Assembly (NCBI RefSeq): GCF_000153345.1 | Contig: NZ_CH724125.1 | Coordinates: 818,344 to 882,343 of the forward strand | Source of the DNA: Neptuniibacter caesariensis | Lineage (GTDB): Bacteria > Pseudomonadota > Gammaproteobacteria > Pseudomonadales > Balneatricaceae | Direction: 5' to 3' | DNA: 64,000 bases | In this document: piece by piece, positions 33,092 through 42,968 of the stretch | How positions within the stretch are numbered: position 1 is the stretch's first letter | Layout: each line of letters starts with the position of its first letter | Program-made: the position numbers and the translations under genes | The notes under the pieces: model-generated | Told to the model about the DNA's origin: nothing | Database searches by the model: none | The model's input: the letters and a program-made list of their open reading frames with translations, nothing else

Positions 33092-33940
33092 ATGAACAGG
33101 CTACAGATAAATGATGTTTCCGTTATCTACCCGGGGATGAACGGAGGAGAGCCAGTGCGTGCACTGTCTGATATTAACTTTACGATTGAACCGGGGGAGT
33201 TTGTTGTAGCGCTGGGGGCTTCAGGTTGCGGTAAAACCACTCTGCTCAGTTTGATGGCCGGCTTTATCCAGCCGTCAGCAGGCTACCTAACCCTGGGAGA
33301 ACATGACAATGTTGAGGGCTTACCTCGTGTTGCATGCGGTATGGATCTGAATGACCAGATCACTGGCCCCGGACAGGATCGCGGCGTTGTATTTCAGAAG
33401 CACGCACTTTTGCCCTGGTTGAACGTTGTTGAGAATACCGAATTTGGGCTTAAGTTACAGGGTGTTTCTAAGGCAGAGCGCCATGAGCGTGCGGCACATT
33501 TTCTCAAGTTGGTAGGCCTTGAAGATTTCCATCAGCATCCGGTTTATCAGCTTTCCGGGGGGATGCAGCAGCGTGTTGGTATTGCTCGCGCATTAACGAA
33601 TGACCCTAAGATGTTACTGCTGGATGAGCCTTTGGGCGCGTTGGATGCGCTGACCCGCGAAGTCCTGCAGGAATTGCTGTTAGACGTATGGAAAGAAACG
33701 CAGAAGATGATGTTCTTCATTACGCACAGCGTTGAAGAAGCCCTATTTATGGCTTCCCGATTAATTATCATGTCACCGCGCCCGGGAAGAATTACCCATG
33801 AGTTTAAACTGGATTTTAATGAAAAATTCCTCGAATGCCGGGATGCGCGCAAAGTGAAGTCCCTGCCTGAATTTATTGAGATGAGGGAAAAAGTGTTGGC
33901 GATCATTCATGGTGATGAACAGGAAGGGGGGATGCACTAA
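33092..33940 (+). CDS. tauB: Taurine ABC transporter, ATP-binding protein
   Basis: 282 residues. It has Walker A GASGCGKTT, the Q-loop QKHALLPW, the signature LSGGMQQRVGIARAL, Walker B MLLLDEPLGALD and the switch His in FITHSVEE. Cytosolic ATPase of the taurine importer. GGGGGAG before the ATG; its stop overlaps the tauC start (TAATG). Confidence 0.93.
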   Translation: MNRLQINDVSVIYPGMNGGEPVRALSDINFTIEPGEFVVALGASGCGKTTLLSLMAGFIQPSAGYLTLGEHDNVEGLPRVACGMDLNDQITGPGQDRGVVFQKHALLPWLNVVENTEFGLKLQGVSKAERHERAAHFLKLVGLEDFHQHPVYQLSGGMQQRVGIARALTNDPKMLLLDEPLGALDALTREVLQELLLDVWKETQKMMFFITHSVEEALFMASRLIIMSPRPGRITHEFKLDFNEKFLECRDARKVKSLPEFIEMREKVLAIIHGDEQEGGMH

Positions 33941-34866
33941 TGAATGTTATCAATCAGGATGCTGCGATTGTCGCTTCAGAAAGTGTTGAGTCTGCGGTGG
34001 AGCAGGCTAAGCCGGTAATGAAGCCGCTTAAACCACTTCAGCGTTTTAAAGCGCTTTTTGCCGCAGGCCCAGTAAAACCAGGTGATGCTTTTGGTGCGCC
34101 GGGGCAGGGCAAAAGCACTATGATTTCGGTAGTGACAAGTATTAGCTTGTTGCTGTTATGGGCGGTTAGTACTGAACTTGGCTGGATTAAACCGCTGTTT
34201 TTGCCATCGCCTTTCGATGTGGTTGCGAGGTTTTGGGAGGTTGCAACCGAAGGCTTTGCCAACGCGACCTTACTGGAGCACACCGGCTGGAGTATGTTCC
34301 GTGTATTCAGTGCGTTTGCACTGGCGATGTTAACCGCGATCCCTATCGGTATTTTTATGGGGGTTAATCGTATCGCACGCGGTTTGTTTGACCCTATTAT
34401 CGAGTTTTATCGACCGCTGCCACCACTGGCTTACTTGCCATTGGTCATTATCTGGTTGGGTATCGGTGAAGTATCTAAAGTGGTTTTGATCTATCTGGCA
34501 ATCTTTGCTCCGATGGCTCTGAGTGCCAGAGCGGGTGTTAAGTCAGTTGCTATTGAACAGATCCATGCCGCTTACTCAATGGGTGCAAGTCGTTGGCAGG
34601 TAACCCGTCATATCATCATGAAAAGTGCACTACCTGAGATTTTGACCGGTATGCGCATTGGCATTGGATTTGGCTGGACTACGCTGGTGGCCGCTGAGAT
34701 GGTCGCGGCTCAGGCCGGGTTAGGATTCATGGTATTGAATGCTGCCGAGTTCCTTGTGACCGATGTGGTGATTATGGGCATCGTGGTGATTGGCATTATT
34801 GCTTATCTGTTTGATTTGCTCATGCGCTGGCTGGAACGAAAGCTTGTGCCTTGGAAAGGTAAGTAG
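33940..34866 (+). CDS. tauC: Taurine ABC transporter, permease
   Basis: 308 residues. An N-terminal cytosolic extension of about 65 residues precedes six membrane helices. The EAA loop (AYSMGASRWQVTRHIIMKSALPEILTGMRIG) contacts TauB. Family match is strong to TauC/SsuC. Last gene of the operon, followed by a strong terminator. Confidence 0.92.
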   Translation: MNVINQDAAIVASESVESAVEQAKPVMKPLKPLQRFKALFAAGPVKPGDAFGAPGQGKSTMISVVTSISLLLLWAVSTELGWIKPLFLPSPFDVVARFWEVATEGFANATLLEHTGWSMFRVFSAFALAMLTAIPIGIFMGVNRIARGLFDPIIEFYRPLPPLAYLPLVIIWLGIGEVSKVVLIYLAIFAPMALSARAGVKSVAIEQIHAAYSMGASRWQVTRHIIMKSALPEILTGMRIGIGFGWTTLVAAEMVAAQAGLGFMVLNAAEFLVTDVVIMGIVVIGIIAYLFDLLMRWLERKLVPWKGK

Positions 34867-34882
34867 ATATCACACTACACAT

Positions 34883-34912
34883 AAAAAAACCGGCAGATGC
34901 CGGTTTTTTTTA
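34883..34912. terminator. Bidirectional terminator after tauC
   Basis: AAAAAACCGGC/GCCGGTTTTTT with an AGAT loop. It serves tauABC and the convergent YebC-like gene. Confidence 0.88.
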
Positions 34913-34923
34913 TCTGTGAAATA

Positions 34924-35640
34924 TTAAATTTCAGCGCTGTGGTAGATGTTCTGAACATCATCCAGGTCATTTAACATGTCGATGAATTTCTCGAACATCG
35001 GCATATCTTCTTCAGACACAGGGGACATGTTGTGAGGAACGAACTGGATCTCATCCACATCCAGGTCCAGCCCTTCGATATTGTCCTGAAGTGCTTTCTT
35101 CGCCTTAAAGTAATCCGTATGAGGCGCAAATACGGTGATCTTGCCGTCTTCACACTCAATGTCGGTTACATCAACATCTTCCATCATCAGGGCTTCCAGC
35201 ACAGCATCTTCATCTTCGCCATTGAAGACAAAAATCGCACTGTGATCGAACATGTGGCTTACGCTGCCCTGAGAACCGATTTTGCACTTGGTTTTGTTAA
35301 AGCAGTTACGTACGTCACCAAAAGTACGGTTTGGATTATCTGTCAGGCACTCAACAATCACCATGCAGCCGCCTGGACCAAATCCTTCATATCGAGCTTC
35401 AGAGAAATCTTCGCCGCCACCGCCTTTGGCCTTATCCAGCGCTTTGTCGATAACGTGTGCAGGAACCTGGGCTTTCTTAGCGCGCTCAATTAAGCCCGCC
35501 AACGCCAGGTTACCTTCAACTTCGATGCCACCGGATTTAGCTGTTACATAGATTTCACGGCTGAATTTACTGTAAACCTTAGCCTTGGCATCAGATGTTT
35601 TTGCCATCGACTCTTTACGGTTTTGATAGGCTCGACCCAT
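34924..35640 (-). CDS. YebC/PmpR-family protein (second paralogue type)
   Basis: 238 residues. Family blocks are [73 protein letters not shown] and [14 protein letters not shown]. YebC proteins bind DNA and/or assist ribosomes at difficult sequences. This one is of the YeeN-like branch (MGR-x-Y/W start), distinct from the copy usually found beside ruvC. It stands alone and converges on tauC. Confidence 0.87.
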   Translation of the reverse strand: MGRAYQNRKESMAKTSDAKAKVYSKFSREIYVTAKSGGIEVEGNLALAGLIERAKKAQVPAHVIDKALDKAKGGGGEDFSEARYEGFGPGGCMVIVECLTDNPNRTFGDVRNCFNKTKCKIGSQGSVSHMFDHSAIFVFNGEDEDAVLEALMMEDVDVTDIECEDGKITVFAPHTDYFKAKKALQDNIEGLDLDVDEIQFVPHNMSPVSEEDMPMFEKFIDMLNDLDDVQNIYHSAEI

Positions 35641-35716
35641 TACGATATTCCATACACTTGATAAAGGAACAAAATTCTAACGTTTCTGACTTAAGCTGAA
35701 AACCCGCATTAGGGCT

Positions 35717-35878
35717 CTAATCGGCACTAATAACCTGGTTTAGGCCTCTATCTTTAGCTAAATAGAGTTTTTCATCCGCTTTTACCAGAAGTTCATCAAA
35801 CAGCTGCAAAGATGTGTCGACATCTAACCCTACGCCCAGGGTGATCTTGATCAGTGGTGAAAACCCATATGTTTTCAT
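35717..35878 (-). pseudogene. Relic of a GGDEF domain C-terminus
   Basis: Minus-strand codons from the ATG at 35878 to the TAG at 35717 read 53 residues. They match only the last part of a diguanylate cyclase GGDEF domain: ITLGVGLDVDTSLQLFDELL, then KADEKLYLAKDRGLNQVI, compared with the family pattern AD-x-ALY-x-AK-x-x-GRN-x-V. The GGDEF active site and everything before it are missing. It is therefore a decayed remnant, although a weak AGGGAGA lies upstream. It lies in a 319-bp gap between the YebC-like and YHYH genes. Confidence 0.75.
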
Positions 35879-35959
35879 TTCTTCACACTATCTCCCTAAT
35901 TTGTGCAAAATCCTAGTATATAGTTTGGGTTATTAAAACGGCGACAATGAGAAGAAATT

Positions 35960-37144
35960 ATGAATTCCGCGAAAAGCGCAGGTCTGATCTTACTGCTGAT
36001 AGCATCGCAAGTATCCGCTCATGACAGCAGACTGCCAGAGGGAACTGACTGGCAGGGGCACGAGGCTGAAGAGTCTACTTGGTTACAAACACTTCAGAAC
36101 TTTGTGATCAACCCTGCTGAAGCGGCGGCTCGTATCAGTATTGAAGGAAACTACCGTGTCATTCGCTCTGATGGGAAACCTGATCATTCAACGGGGAGGT
36201 TCCCGAACCGAAACAACCCCAATAGTATCCAGGCACGCAGTAAAACTTATCGAGTTGCAGCTAACCCTGTATATAAAAAGCAGACTTACGCTCTGGGGTT
36301 GTGGCCATTTGGGGTTGCGATTAATGGTGTCCCTTTTGATCCGGGCGCAGCGGAATTCTGGCGCCGGGATCGCAATTCCGGCTGGCAGTATGAGGCTTTA
36401 GGCGGTGCGGTAAACCTTGGGGTCGATCGGAATAATGCCCATGTTCAACCGGATGGAACTTATCATTACCATGGAATACCTTTCGGTTTACTTGAGCAGT
36501 TTAATCATGACAGTGGTCCTGCGCTGCTTGGTTATGCTGCCGATGGATTCCCGATTTATGGGCCCTTAGGTTACAGCAATCCTGATGATATGAACTCCAG
36601 GTTAGTCGAGCTAAGAAGTAGCTACCAGGTCAAACAGGGGAACCGTAATGGTGGCCCAGGTGGTCGTTATGATGGTTCTTTTGTGCAGGATTATGGTTAT
36701 CTCGAGGGGCTTGGTGATCTGGACGATTGCAATGGTCGGTTTGGTGTGACCCCTGATTACCCTGAGGGTACTTATTATTATGTCTTAACAGGTCAATTCC
36801 CGTTTATTCCCCGTTGTTTCCATGGTGAACCAGACCGCAGTTTTATGCGCGGTGGTCCGGGGGGAATGGGAAATCCCGGGATGATGGGAGGTGGCAGAGC
36901 GGGAGATATGCAAGGAATGGGTGGTCGAAATGGCCCGCCTGGTCGCGGAGGTTTTTCGGCCCAGCCTTCTCAGATTAATAGGGGCGGACCAATGGGCGGT
37001 GGACCTCCTGAAGAAGCCTTCACAGCTTGCATAGGACGAACCGAGGGGGAGGCCGTGAGCTTTGACACGCCCCATGGGCATACAGTGAAGGGGCGTTGTG
37101 AGCAATTTAATGATGGCAGACTGTTTGCCATACCTGAAAGATAA
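35960..37144 (+). CDS. Exported YHYH-domain protein
   Basis: 394 residues with a signal peptide (about 1-20, VSA-HD). The YHYH domain covers about 80-270, with the motif GTYHYHG, preceded by LWPFGVAINGVPFDPGA and followed by YAADGFPIYGPLGY. After it comes a Gly/Met-rich tail (about 295-345, many GGxGGM units) and a Cys-containing ending (FTACIGRTEGEAV ... GRCEQF). The function of YHYH proteins is unknown; His and Met richness suggests copper or other metal contact in the periplasm, as inference only. Stands alone. Confidence 0.83.
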   Translation: MNSAKSAGLILLLIASQVSAHDSRLPEGTDWQGHEAEESTWLQTLQNFVINPAEAAARISIEGNYRVIRSDGKPDHSTGRFPNRNNPNSIQARSKTYRVAANPVYKKQTYALGLWPFGVAINGVPFDPGAAEFWRRDRNSGWQYEALGGAVNLGVDRNNAHVQPDGTYHYHGIPFGLLEQFNHDSGPALLGYAADGFPIYGPLGYSNPDDMNSRLVELRSSYQVKQGNRNGGPGGRYDGSFVQDYGYLEGLGDLDDCNGRFGVTPDYPEGTYYYVLTGQFPFIPRCFHGEPDRSFMRGGPGGMGNPGMMGGGRAGDMQGMGGRNGPPGRGGFSAQPSQINRGGPMGGGPPEEAFTACIGRTEGEAVSFDTPHGHTVKGRCEQFNDGRLFAIPER

Positions 37145-37265
37145 CAATGCTTAATCAGATGAACTCTCTGGCTTAGCACTTTGCTTTGCTAAGCTGGGTT
37201 CACGTATAGTGAGCGGGTCTTTTATCTCTACACCGTTAAACGGATTTAACGTTGAGGAATTATAA

Positions 37266-39227
37266 ATGGATCTGAATCAGTCACTTCAGCAAACTTTTGG
37301 GTTTGACCAGTTTCGCGAAGGGCAGGAGTCGGTTGTACAGCAATTGCTGGATGGTCACTCCTCCCTGGCAATTTTCCCGACAGGTGCAGGGAAATCGCTC
37401 TGTTATCAATTTACTGCCCTGCACCTTCCCAATCTAACTTTGGTGGTATCACCCTTACTGGCCTTGATGAAAGATCAGTTAGCCTTCCTGAAAGAGAAGG
37501 GGATCGCAGCTGCCAGTATTGATTCAACGCTGACACCTGATGAAAACAGACAGGTGATGGCAGATATACGCTCGGGGAAAATAAAAATTCTGATGATCTC
37601 GGTGGAACGTTTTAAGAATGAACGTTTCCGGGAATTTATTCGCTCTGTGCCGGTATCTATGTTGGTTGTGGATGAAGCCCACTGTATCTCTGAGTGGGGG
37701 CATAATTTCAGGCCGGATTACTTAAAGCTTCCGAGCTACCGCAATGAACTGAATATTCCACTGGTATTGTTACTTACCGCAACAGCTACCCGTAAAGTAA
37801 AGCGCGATATGGCTGAGCGTTTTGCAATTAAACCAGAATCTGTCGTGCAGACAGGGTTTTATCGAAGCAATCTGGATATTCGTGTTTTGCCGGTCGCTGA
37901 CAAAAACAGGGACCAGTTACTGTTATCCCAGATAATGCAGCAGAGCACATCTGAAGTTAACCCAGTGTCAGGCATTGTTTATGTAACACTGCAGCAAACG
38001 GCCGAACAGGTTGCTGGCTTTTTGCAGCAGCAGGGCGTCCATGCCGTTGCTTATCATGCAGGGTTGGATAATGACCTTCGCCGCAAGATTCAAAATGATT
38101 TTATGTCTGGAACAACCCCGGTTGTTGTGGCAACGATCGCTTTTGGCATGGGCATTGATAAGTCAGATGTCCGCTTTGTTATTCACTATGATCTGCCTAA
38201 ATCGATCGAAAACTATAGCCAGGAGATCGGGCGGGCAGGCAGAGATGGAAATCTGTCACGCTGTATTACCTTAGCCAGTCTGGATGGGATCAATACGGTA
38301 GAAAATTTTATCTATGGTGATACCCCGGAACCGAGTGCAATCGAATATGTTCTGAAGAGTATTCTGGAGGAACAGTCTGACAGCCAATGGGAACTGCAGA
38401 TAAACACCCTGGCGAATAGTGCCAACATTCGCCAGCTTCCTCTGAAAACCTTGTTGGTTCAGCTAGAGTTAATGGGGGTAATAACGCCGCTTTATTCCTA
38501 CTTTGCGGATTTTAAATATAAGTTTGTTGTTGATAAGGACGCGGTGTTAAACCGCTTTCAGGGAGAGCGGAGCGCTTTTATTGAAGCGATTATCCAGCAT
38601 ACCGATTTTAAGCGTGTTTGGGGCACTTTAGATTTCGAGAGTTTATATCAGCAATATGGGTGTGATCGTCAGCGAGTTGTCGCTGCTATGGATTATCTTC
38701 ATGAGGAGAATCTGATTGTCCTTGAGACCAAGAAGATAACGGAAGTCTTTTCAGTTAACACGCAAGCATTGAATCTTGCAGATCTGGCGGAAAGGCTGAA
38801 TCACTATTTTCAGGATAAAGAGAGCAAAGAGGTTGAGCGAATAGCAACCTTAGTGCGTTTCTTTGAACTGGAAAGATGTCTGACGGCTAATCTGGCGCGT
38901 TATTTTGATGATAGGGATGCGCCTGAACGCTGTGGGCATTGCTCTGCTTGCCGGGGTGAGGTTGCAAAGCTGAGTTATTCCTCATCCCCCCAACTGCCGG
39001 ATGACAATCAACTCACCGAGTATCTCCGTGAATTAAATCAGCTGATGGAAGCCAAAAGTGTAGAGCCAACGGTAGGTATTCAATGCCGCTTTCTTTTGGG
39101 GATCAGTATGCCGCTCTTTACTCGGTTAAAAGCCAGACAGCTGGCAGGGTTTGCCAGCTGCGAGCAGGTGAGATTTTCCGCTGTCAAAACCAAGTTAGAG
39201 CAGCTTTCAGGTATTAGCCAGGCTTAG
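37266..39227 (+). CDS. RecQ-type ATP-dependent DNA helicase
   Basis: 653 residues. Helicase motifs are PTGAGKSLCYQ (I), VSPLLALMKDQ (Ia), VVDEAHCISEWGHNFRPDY (II, DEAH), LLLTATAT (III), GIVYVTLQQTAEQVA (IV), VVVATIAFGMGIDKSDVRFVIHYDLPKS (V) and QEIGRAGRDG (VI). A zinc-binding C-x2-C set near residue 565 (CGHCSAC) completes the RecQ core. No HRDC domain is visible and the middle part is diverged, so this is a RecQ-like paralogue and probably not the main RecQ. Its last bases overlap the convergent EAL gene by four. Confidence 0.88.
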   Translation: MDLNQSLQQTFGFDQFREGQESVVQQLLDGHSSLAIFPTGAGKSLCYQFTALHLPNLTLVVSPLLALMKDQLAFLKEKGIAAASIDSTLTPDENRQVMADIRSGKIKILMISVERFKNERFREFIRSVPVSMLVVDEAHCISEWGHNFRPDYLKLPSYRNELNIPLVLLLTATATRKVKRDMAERFAIKPESVVQTGFYRSNLDIRVLPVADKNRDQLLLSQIMQQSTSEVNPVSGIVYVTLQQTAEQVAGFLQQQGVHAVAYHAGLDNDLRRKIQNDFMSGTTPVVVATIAFGMGIDKSDVRFVIHYDLPKSIENYSQEIGRAGRDGNLSRCITLASLDGINTVENFIYGDTPEPSAIEYVLKSILEEQSDSQWELQINTLANSANIRQLPLKTLLVQLELMGVITPLYSYFADFKYKFVVDKDAVLNRFQGERSAFIEAIIQHTDFKRVWGTLDFESLYQQYGCDRQRVVAAMDYLHEENLIVLETKKITEVFSVNTQALNLADLAERLNHYFQDKESKEVERIATLVRFFELERCLTANLARYFDDRDAPERCGHCSACRGEVAKLSYSSSPQLPDDNQLTEYLRELNQLMEAKSVEPTVGIQCRFLLGISMPLFTRLKARQLAGFASCEQVRFSAVKTKLEQLSGISQA

Positions 39228-41371
39228 ATAGCGTAGGGAGAGAGTTCGAGATGATTTATCTCGTCAGGGCTTAAATATGGCTGCAAGCAGTTGGCCGGCA
39301 GTGGCTTAGCCAAGAGAAACCCCTGATAGAACTGGCAGCCGCTCGCCATCAGATAGTCGAGCTGCTGCTCAGTCTCAATTCCTTCAGCCACCATCTGCAT
39401 ATCTAAACTGTTAGCCAGTTGAATGATGGAGTCTAATACCCGGGTATCAGCTTTGTTATCTATGTCATTGACGAAGGTACGGTCTATTTTCAGGATACTG
39501 GCCGGGAACTGGTTCAAATACGCCAGTGAGGAGTAACCGGTGCCAAAGTCATCGATTGCAATGGTAAAGCCCTCTTTGGTCAGATCTTCCAGAATACTCT
39601 TTCCGGTTTCCATCTGTTCCATTAACACAGATTCAGTCACTTCCAGATTTAACAGCTCAGGTTCAATTCCATGGAGCTTACAGTTACGATTGATCTTATC
39701 GACCAGACTGTAGTCACTGAGTTGATGGCCTGACAGGTTGATTGCAACAGGTACAACATTAAGACCTGAGGTTTTCCAGATTTTTAACTGGCGGCAGGCT
39801 TCAGTAATGACCCAGTCACCTATCTCTCGGATGAGGCCGGTTTCTTCAGCGATAGGGATAAAGCGAGCAGGAGAAATGGGGCCAAGTTCAGGGTGGCTCC
39901 AGCGCAACAGGGCTTCGAGTTTATTTAAGCGTTTGTTACGGTCAAATATTGGCTGGTAGACCAGGGATAAGCCGCTGCTTTCAATGGCATTTCTTAACTG
40001 GTTTTCAATTTTCAGGTTTTCTACCGATGCCTGCCTTAGTTCAGGTGTATAAACAGCAACCTGCCCCTGGGCTAGGCTTTTATTTGAGCTGGAAGCCATG
40101 GTTGCAGCATTCGCAACTTCGGCCAGAGAATCACCATGTTCAGGTGAGGTAGCGACACCGATATTAGCGGAGATCGAAATCTCCGTGTTGTTAATAGGAA
40201 ACGGCCGGCTGATAACCTGACGTATCTCATGGATGAGCATATTCAGATACAGGCTGCTGGTACCGCAAAGAATAGCGATCTCATCTTTACCAATGCGGGC
40301 CATAAAGTCTTGGGAAGAGCAGGCCTCTTTTAATCTTTTTTCCACCGATTCGACGAGCGTTTCAGCAGCTTTGGCACCGTAGGTATTATGGATAGTGTTG
40401 AAGCGCTGGATATCAAGAACAATCAGCTTCGCTTTACCCTCGTTGCTCATTCTAAGCTGGTACTCGGCTTCAAGCTGTTTGATCCTGGGGATCAGTTTCA
40501 TCGATGAATTGTTCTCGAGGCTATCGATGTTATAGATACGTGAAAGGTCAGACAGTGTGCCAAGGAAATGGGTCACCATACCATCGCTGTCGGTTATTTC
40601 ACTGATAGTCAGATGCTGGAAGTACTCTTCGCCTTGTTTATTTCTATTCCAGAGGGTGCCTGACCAAAGCCCCGTCTTACTGATCTGATTCCACATGGAT
40701 TCATACAGGTCTTTGTTAGCGTCGGAGCTTAGCTTTGAAATATGGGCACCTAGCACCTCCTGCTTAGTGTAGCCGGTAATCTCGGAGAACTGATGGTTCG
40801 CTGCCACAATGTTCAGATTGATATCGGTGATCACCGCCCCACTGGATAGTTGGTCAATGTTATCGTTGATTCTGCGAAAACGATTATGTCGCTCAACTAA
40901 TTCAGTCTCCAGAAAGCGGATTAAAAACCGGCCATCATGCTGTTGGTTCAGGTTTGGCGTGCAGTGCAGGGTAATACCCGCCAACTTTTCGTTGGCTGTG
41001 CTGACAAGGCTAAAAGTTTTGCTTTGCTTAAAGCCCAGCGCCAGCTCAGCGTGGATCTCTTCCGGAAGGTGATGGAACAGGCTTTTAAGTTTATGGGCTT
41101 TAGCATCAGCCGGGAGAGTCAAAAAATCACGGGCAGACTTATTGATTGCCAGTATCTGATCCTCTGTACAGAGCAAAGTCGGTACCGATTCATTATCGAG
41201 TAGCTCTTCCAGTTCCGAAGAGATTTTAACAACCAGCCCGCGAGACCTTCCCAGTTTAACTTCGTACCACAACGGGATCAGCAGTAGCGCCAGCATAAAG
41301 ACGGTACTGAGCATAGTCAGATAATTCAGGGCTGCGGGGGACAGCCCTGATACAACTTCATACTGCATCAT
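39224..41371 (-). CDS. PAS-GGDEF-EAL protein, probable c-di-GMP phosphodiesterase
   Basis: 715 residues. A membrane helix lies near 13-35, two PAS-like regions follow (about 50-150 and 165-275; the second has GAVITDINLNIVAANHQFSEITGY), then GGDEF (about 300-445) and EAL (about 460-700). The cyclase site reads RIGKDEI in place of GGDEF, so synthesis is probably lost. The phosphodiesterase site is kept: EALLRW, NLEVTES, IDDFGTGYSSL, LKIDRTF and EGIE. It should lower c-di-GMP in response to a PAS signal. It lies 5 bp after the Aer-like receptor gene, suggesting co-transcription and shared redox control. Confidence 0.88.
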   Translation of the reverse strand: MMQYEVVSGLSPAALNYLTMLSTVFMLALLLIPLWYEVKLGRSRGLVVKISSELEELLDNESVPTLLCTEDQILAINKSARDFLTLPADAKAHKLKSLFHHLPEEIHAELALGFKQSKTFSLVSTANEKLAGITLHCTPNLNQQHDGRFLIRFLETELVERHNRFRRINDNIDQLSSGAVITDINLNIVAANHQFSEITGYTKQEVLGAHISKLSSDANKDLYESMWNQISKTGLWSGTLWNRNKQGEEYFQHLTISEITDSDGMVTHFLGTLSDLSRIYNIDSLENNSSMKLIPRIKQLEAEYQLRMSNEGKAKLIVLDIQRFNTIHNTYGAKAAETLVESVEKRLKEACSSQDFMARIGKDEIAILCGTSSLYLNMLIHEIRQVISRPFPINNTEISISANIGVATSPEHGDSLAEVANAATMASSSNKSLAQGQVAVYTPELRQASVENLKIENQLRNAIESSGLSLVYQPIFDRNKRLNKLEALLRWSHPELGPISPARFIPIAEETGLIREIGDWVITEACRQLKIWKTSGLNVVPVAINLSGHQLSDYSLVDKINRNCKLHGIEPELLNLEVTESVLMEQMETGKSILEDLTKEGFTIAIDDFGTGYSSLAYLNQFPASILKIDRTFVNDIDNKADTRVLDSIIQLANSLDMQMVAEGIETEQQLDYLMASGCQFYQGFLLAKPLPANCLQPYLSPDEINHLELSPYAI

Positions 41372-41376
41372 CAGAC

Positions 41377-42936
41377 CTATGCAGCAAATGTTTTCATCAG
41401 AGAATTGAGATCTTTAACCAGTACTTTGAGGTTGTCGCATGCATGGTTGGTTTTTTCGGCCGCATCCATATTGGAGCTAGCGACATTGCGAATACTCAGG
41501 ATACTGTTGCTGATCTCATCGGATACCGCGCTTTGTTGCTCGGAGGCGCTGGCAACCTGTAAACAGCGATCAGAAACCTCAGTCATAGCGTGAGATACCT
41601 GATCAAAAGAGTTGCTTGCTTCATTAGCTAGCTGAATGCCTTTGTTTGCTTGCTCCGAGCAGCGATCCATCGCTTCCGCCGTTTGTTCAACCTGCTTCTG
41701 AATGGTATCGATGGTTGTACGAATCTCGCTAGTTGAGGATTGAGTTCTCTGTGCCAGTGTTCGCACTTCATCGGCAACAACGGCGAAGCCTCTGCCCTGA
41801 TCGCCTGCGCGAGCAGCTTCTATTGCAGCATTTAAAGCCAGCAGGTTAGTCTGCTCTGCAATATCATTGATGATATTGATGATCTGCTCGATCGAATGAG
41901 CCTGTTGTTTTAGTTCATCAGAGGAAGCCGATGCAACCTGAACATCGTCAACCAGTTCAGAAATGCTTTCCAGCATAACGTGGATATTGTTCTTACCCTG
42001 ATCTGCTAGATCAGATGCGTGCTGAGTGGCAGATGAGGTTTGTGCGGTGTTGTCAGCAATATCATGTGCGGTTGCCGACATCTGTGTAGCAGCACTTGCC
42101 AGCATATCACTCTCAGCATTCTGCTGGTGGATACCGCTGGTAGTTTGGCTAACCGCATCGTCGGTTTCATGCATGACATCGTTGAGGGTTTCGATGCTGT
42201 CTTCTACACGGCCTATCACGGTTCTCAGGCGAGCCTGCATCATGCGAGTGGCCAGTTCAACGGAACCTTGTTCATGCATGTTGTCAGCCATCACTAATTG
42301 AGCAAGTGGGTTGGCATAGATCTGATCTGCGGAATCACCGATCTTATTCAGGTTCTGCGTATAGCGGTAGATTGAGAAGATAGACACTGCAAAAACCGCA
42401 AGCATAGACAGATACTGAACGATCGGGCCAAAAGGTAGCAAAGTAGCAGCTGCGATCAGCACACCCATGAGGGCAGAGATCATCAGAATGCGTGCAGCAA
42501 GGCTTTGGCTTTTAACCTGCTTGGGTGGTGCAGTTCTGAGCTTTGAGTAGACTTTTTCCGCTCGTTCAATCTGGTATTCAGTAGGGCGGGTGCGAACAGA
42601 CTGATAGCCCGTTTTAGCACCGTTTTCGCCATAGATCGGCATCACATAAGCTTGAACCCAGTAATGGTCGCCGTTTTTACAACGGTTTTTAACCATGCCC
42701 ATCCACGGCTGATCATCTTTCATATGCTGCCACAGATCTTTAAAGGCAGCAGAGGGCATATCGGGGTGGCGGACAATATTATGGTGTTGTCCAATAAGCT
42801 CTTCCTGGGTGAACCCGGCTACGTCGCAAAACTCAGGGTTCGCATAGGTAATGATTCCCTGAGTATCAGTGGTTGATATCAGGCGAACATGTTCGGGGTA
42901 TTTGTGCTCAACCCCTGTGGTATGAGTGCTTTTCAT
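41377..42936 (-). CDS. Aer-like PAS methyl-accepting chemotaxis protein
   Basis: 519 residues. The N-terminal PAS domain (about 15-115) is of the Aer type: [33 protein letters not shown] and a [19 protein letters not shown] stretch, which binds FAD in Aer. Two membrane helices lie at about 140-185, then HAMP-like linker and signalling domain with [23 protein letters not shown]. It reports redox or oxygen state to the flagella. The start at 42936 has GGAG eight bases upstream; an earlier ATG adds 26 unlikely residues. That ribosome site is held in a hairpin (42944-42968). Confidence 0.9.
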   Translation of the reverse strand: MKSTHTTGVEHKYPEHVRLISTTDTQGIITYANPEFCDVAGFTQEELIGQHHNIVRHPDMPSAAFKDLWQHMKDDQPWMGMVKNRCKNGDHYWVQAYVMPIYGENGAKTGYQSVRTRPTEYQIERAEKVYSKLRTAPPKQVKSQSLAARILMISALMGVLIAAATLLPFGPIVQYLSMLAVFAVSIFSIYRYTQNLNKIGDSADQIYANPLAQLVMADNMHEQGSVELATRMMQARLRTVIGRVEDSIETLNDVMHETDDAVSQTTSGIHQQNAESDMLASAATQMSATAHDIADNTAQTSSATQHASDLADQGKNNIHVMLESISELVDDVQVASASSDELKQQAHSIEQIINIINDIAEQTNLLALNAAIEAARAGDQGRGFAVVADEVRTLAQRTQSSTSEIRTTIDTIQKQVEQTAEAMDRCSEQANKGIQLANEASNSFDQVSHAMTEVSDRCLQVASASEQQSAVSDEISNSILSIRNVASSNMDAAEKTNHACDNLKVLVKDLNSLMKTFAA

Positions 42937-42943
42937 AAATGTT

Positions 42944-42968
42944 CTCCAGTATTTATCTATTTCTGGAG
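42944..42968 (-). promoter_or_regulatory. Leader hairpin sequestering the receptor's ribosome site
   Basis: CTCCAG (42944-42949, plus strand) and CTGGAG (42963-42968) form a 6-bp stem with a 13-base AT-rich loop. On the mRNA the arm next to the start codon contains the GGAG ribosome site. The rest of the 344-bp gap up to 43280 holds only AT-rich sequence and the terminator at 43189. Confidence 0.5.
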
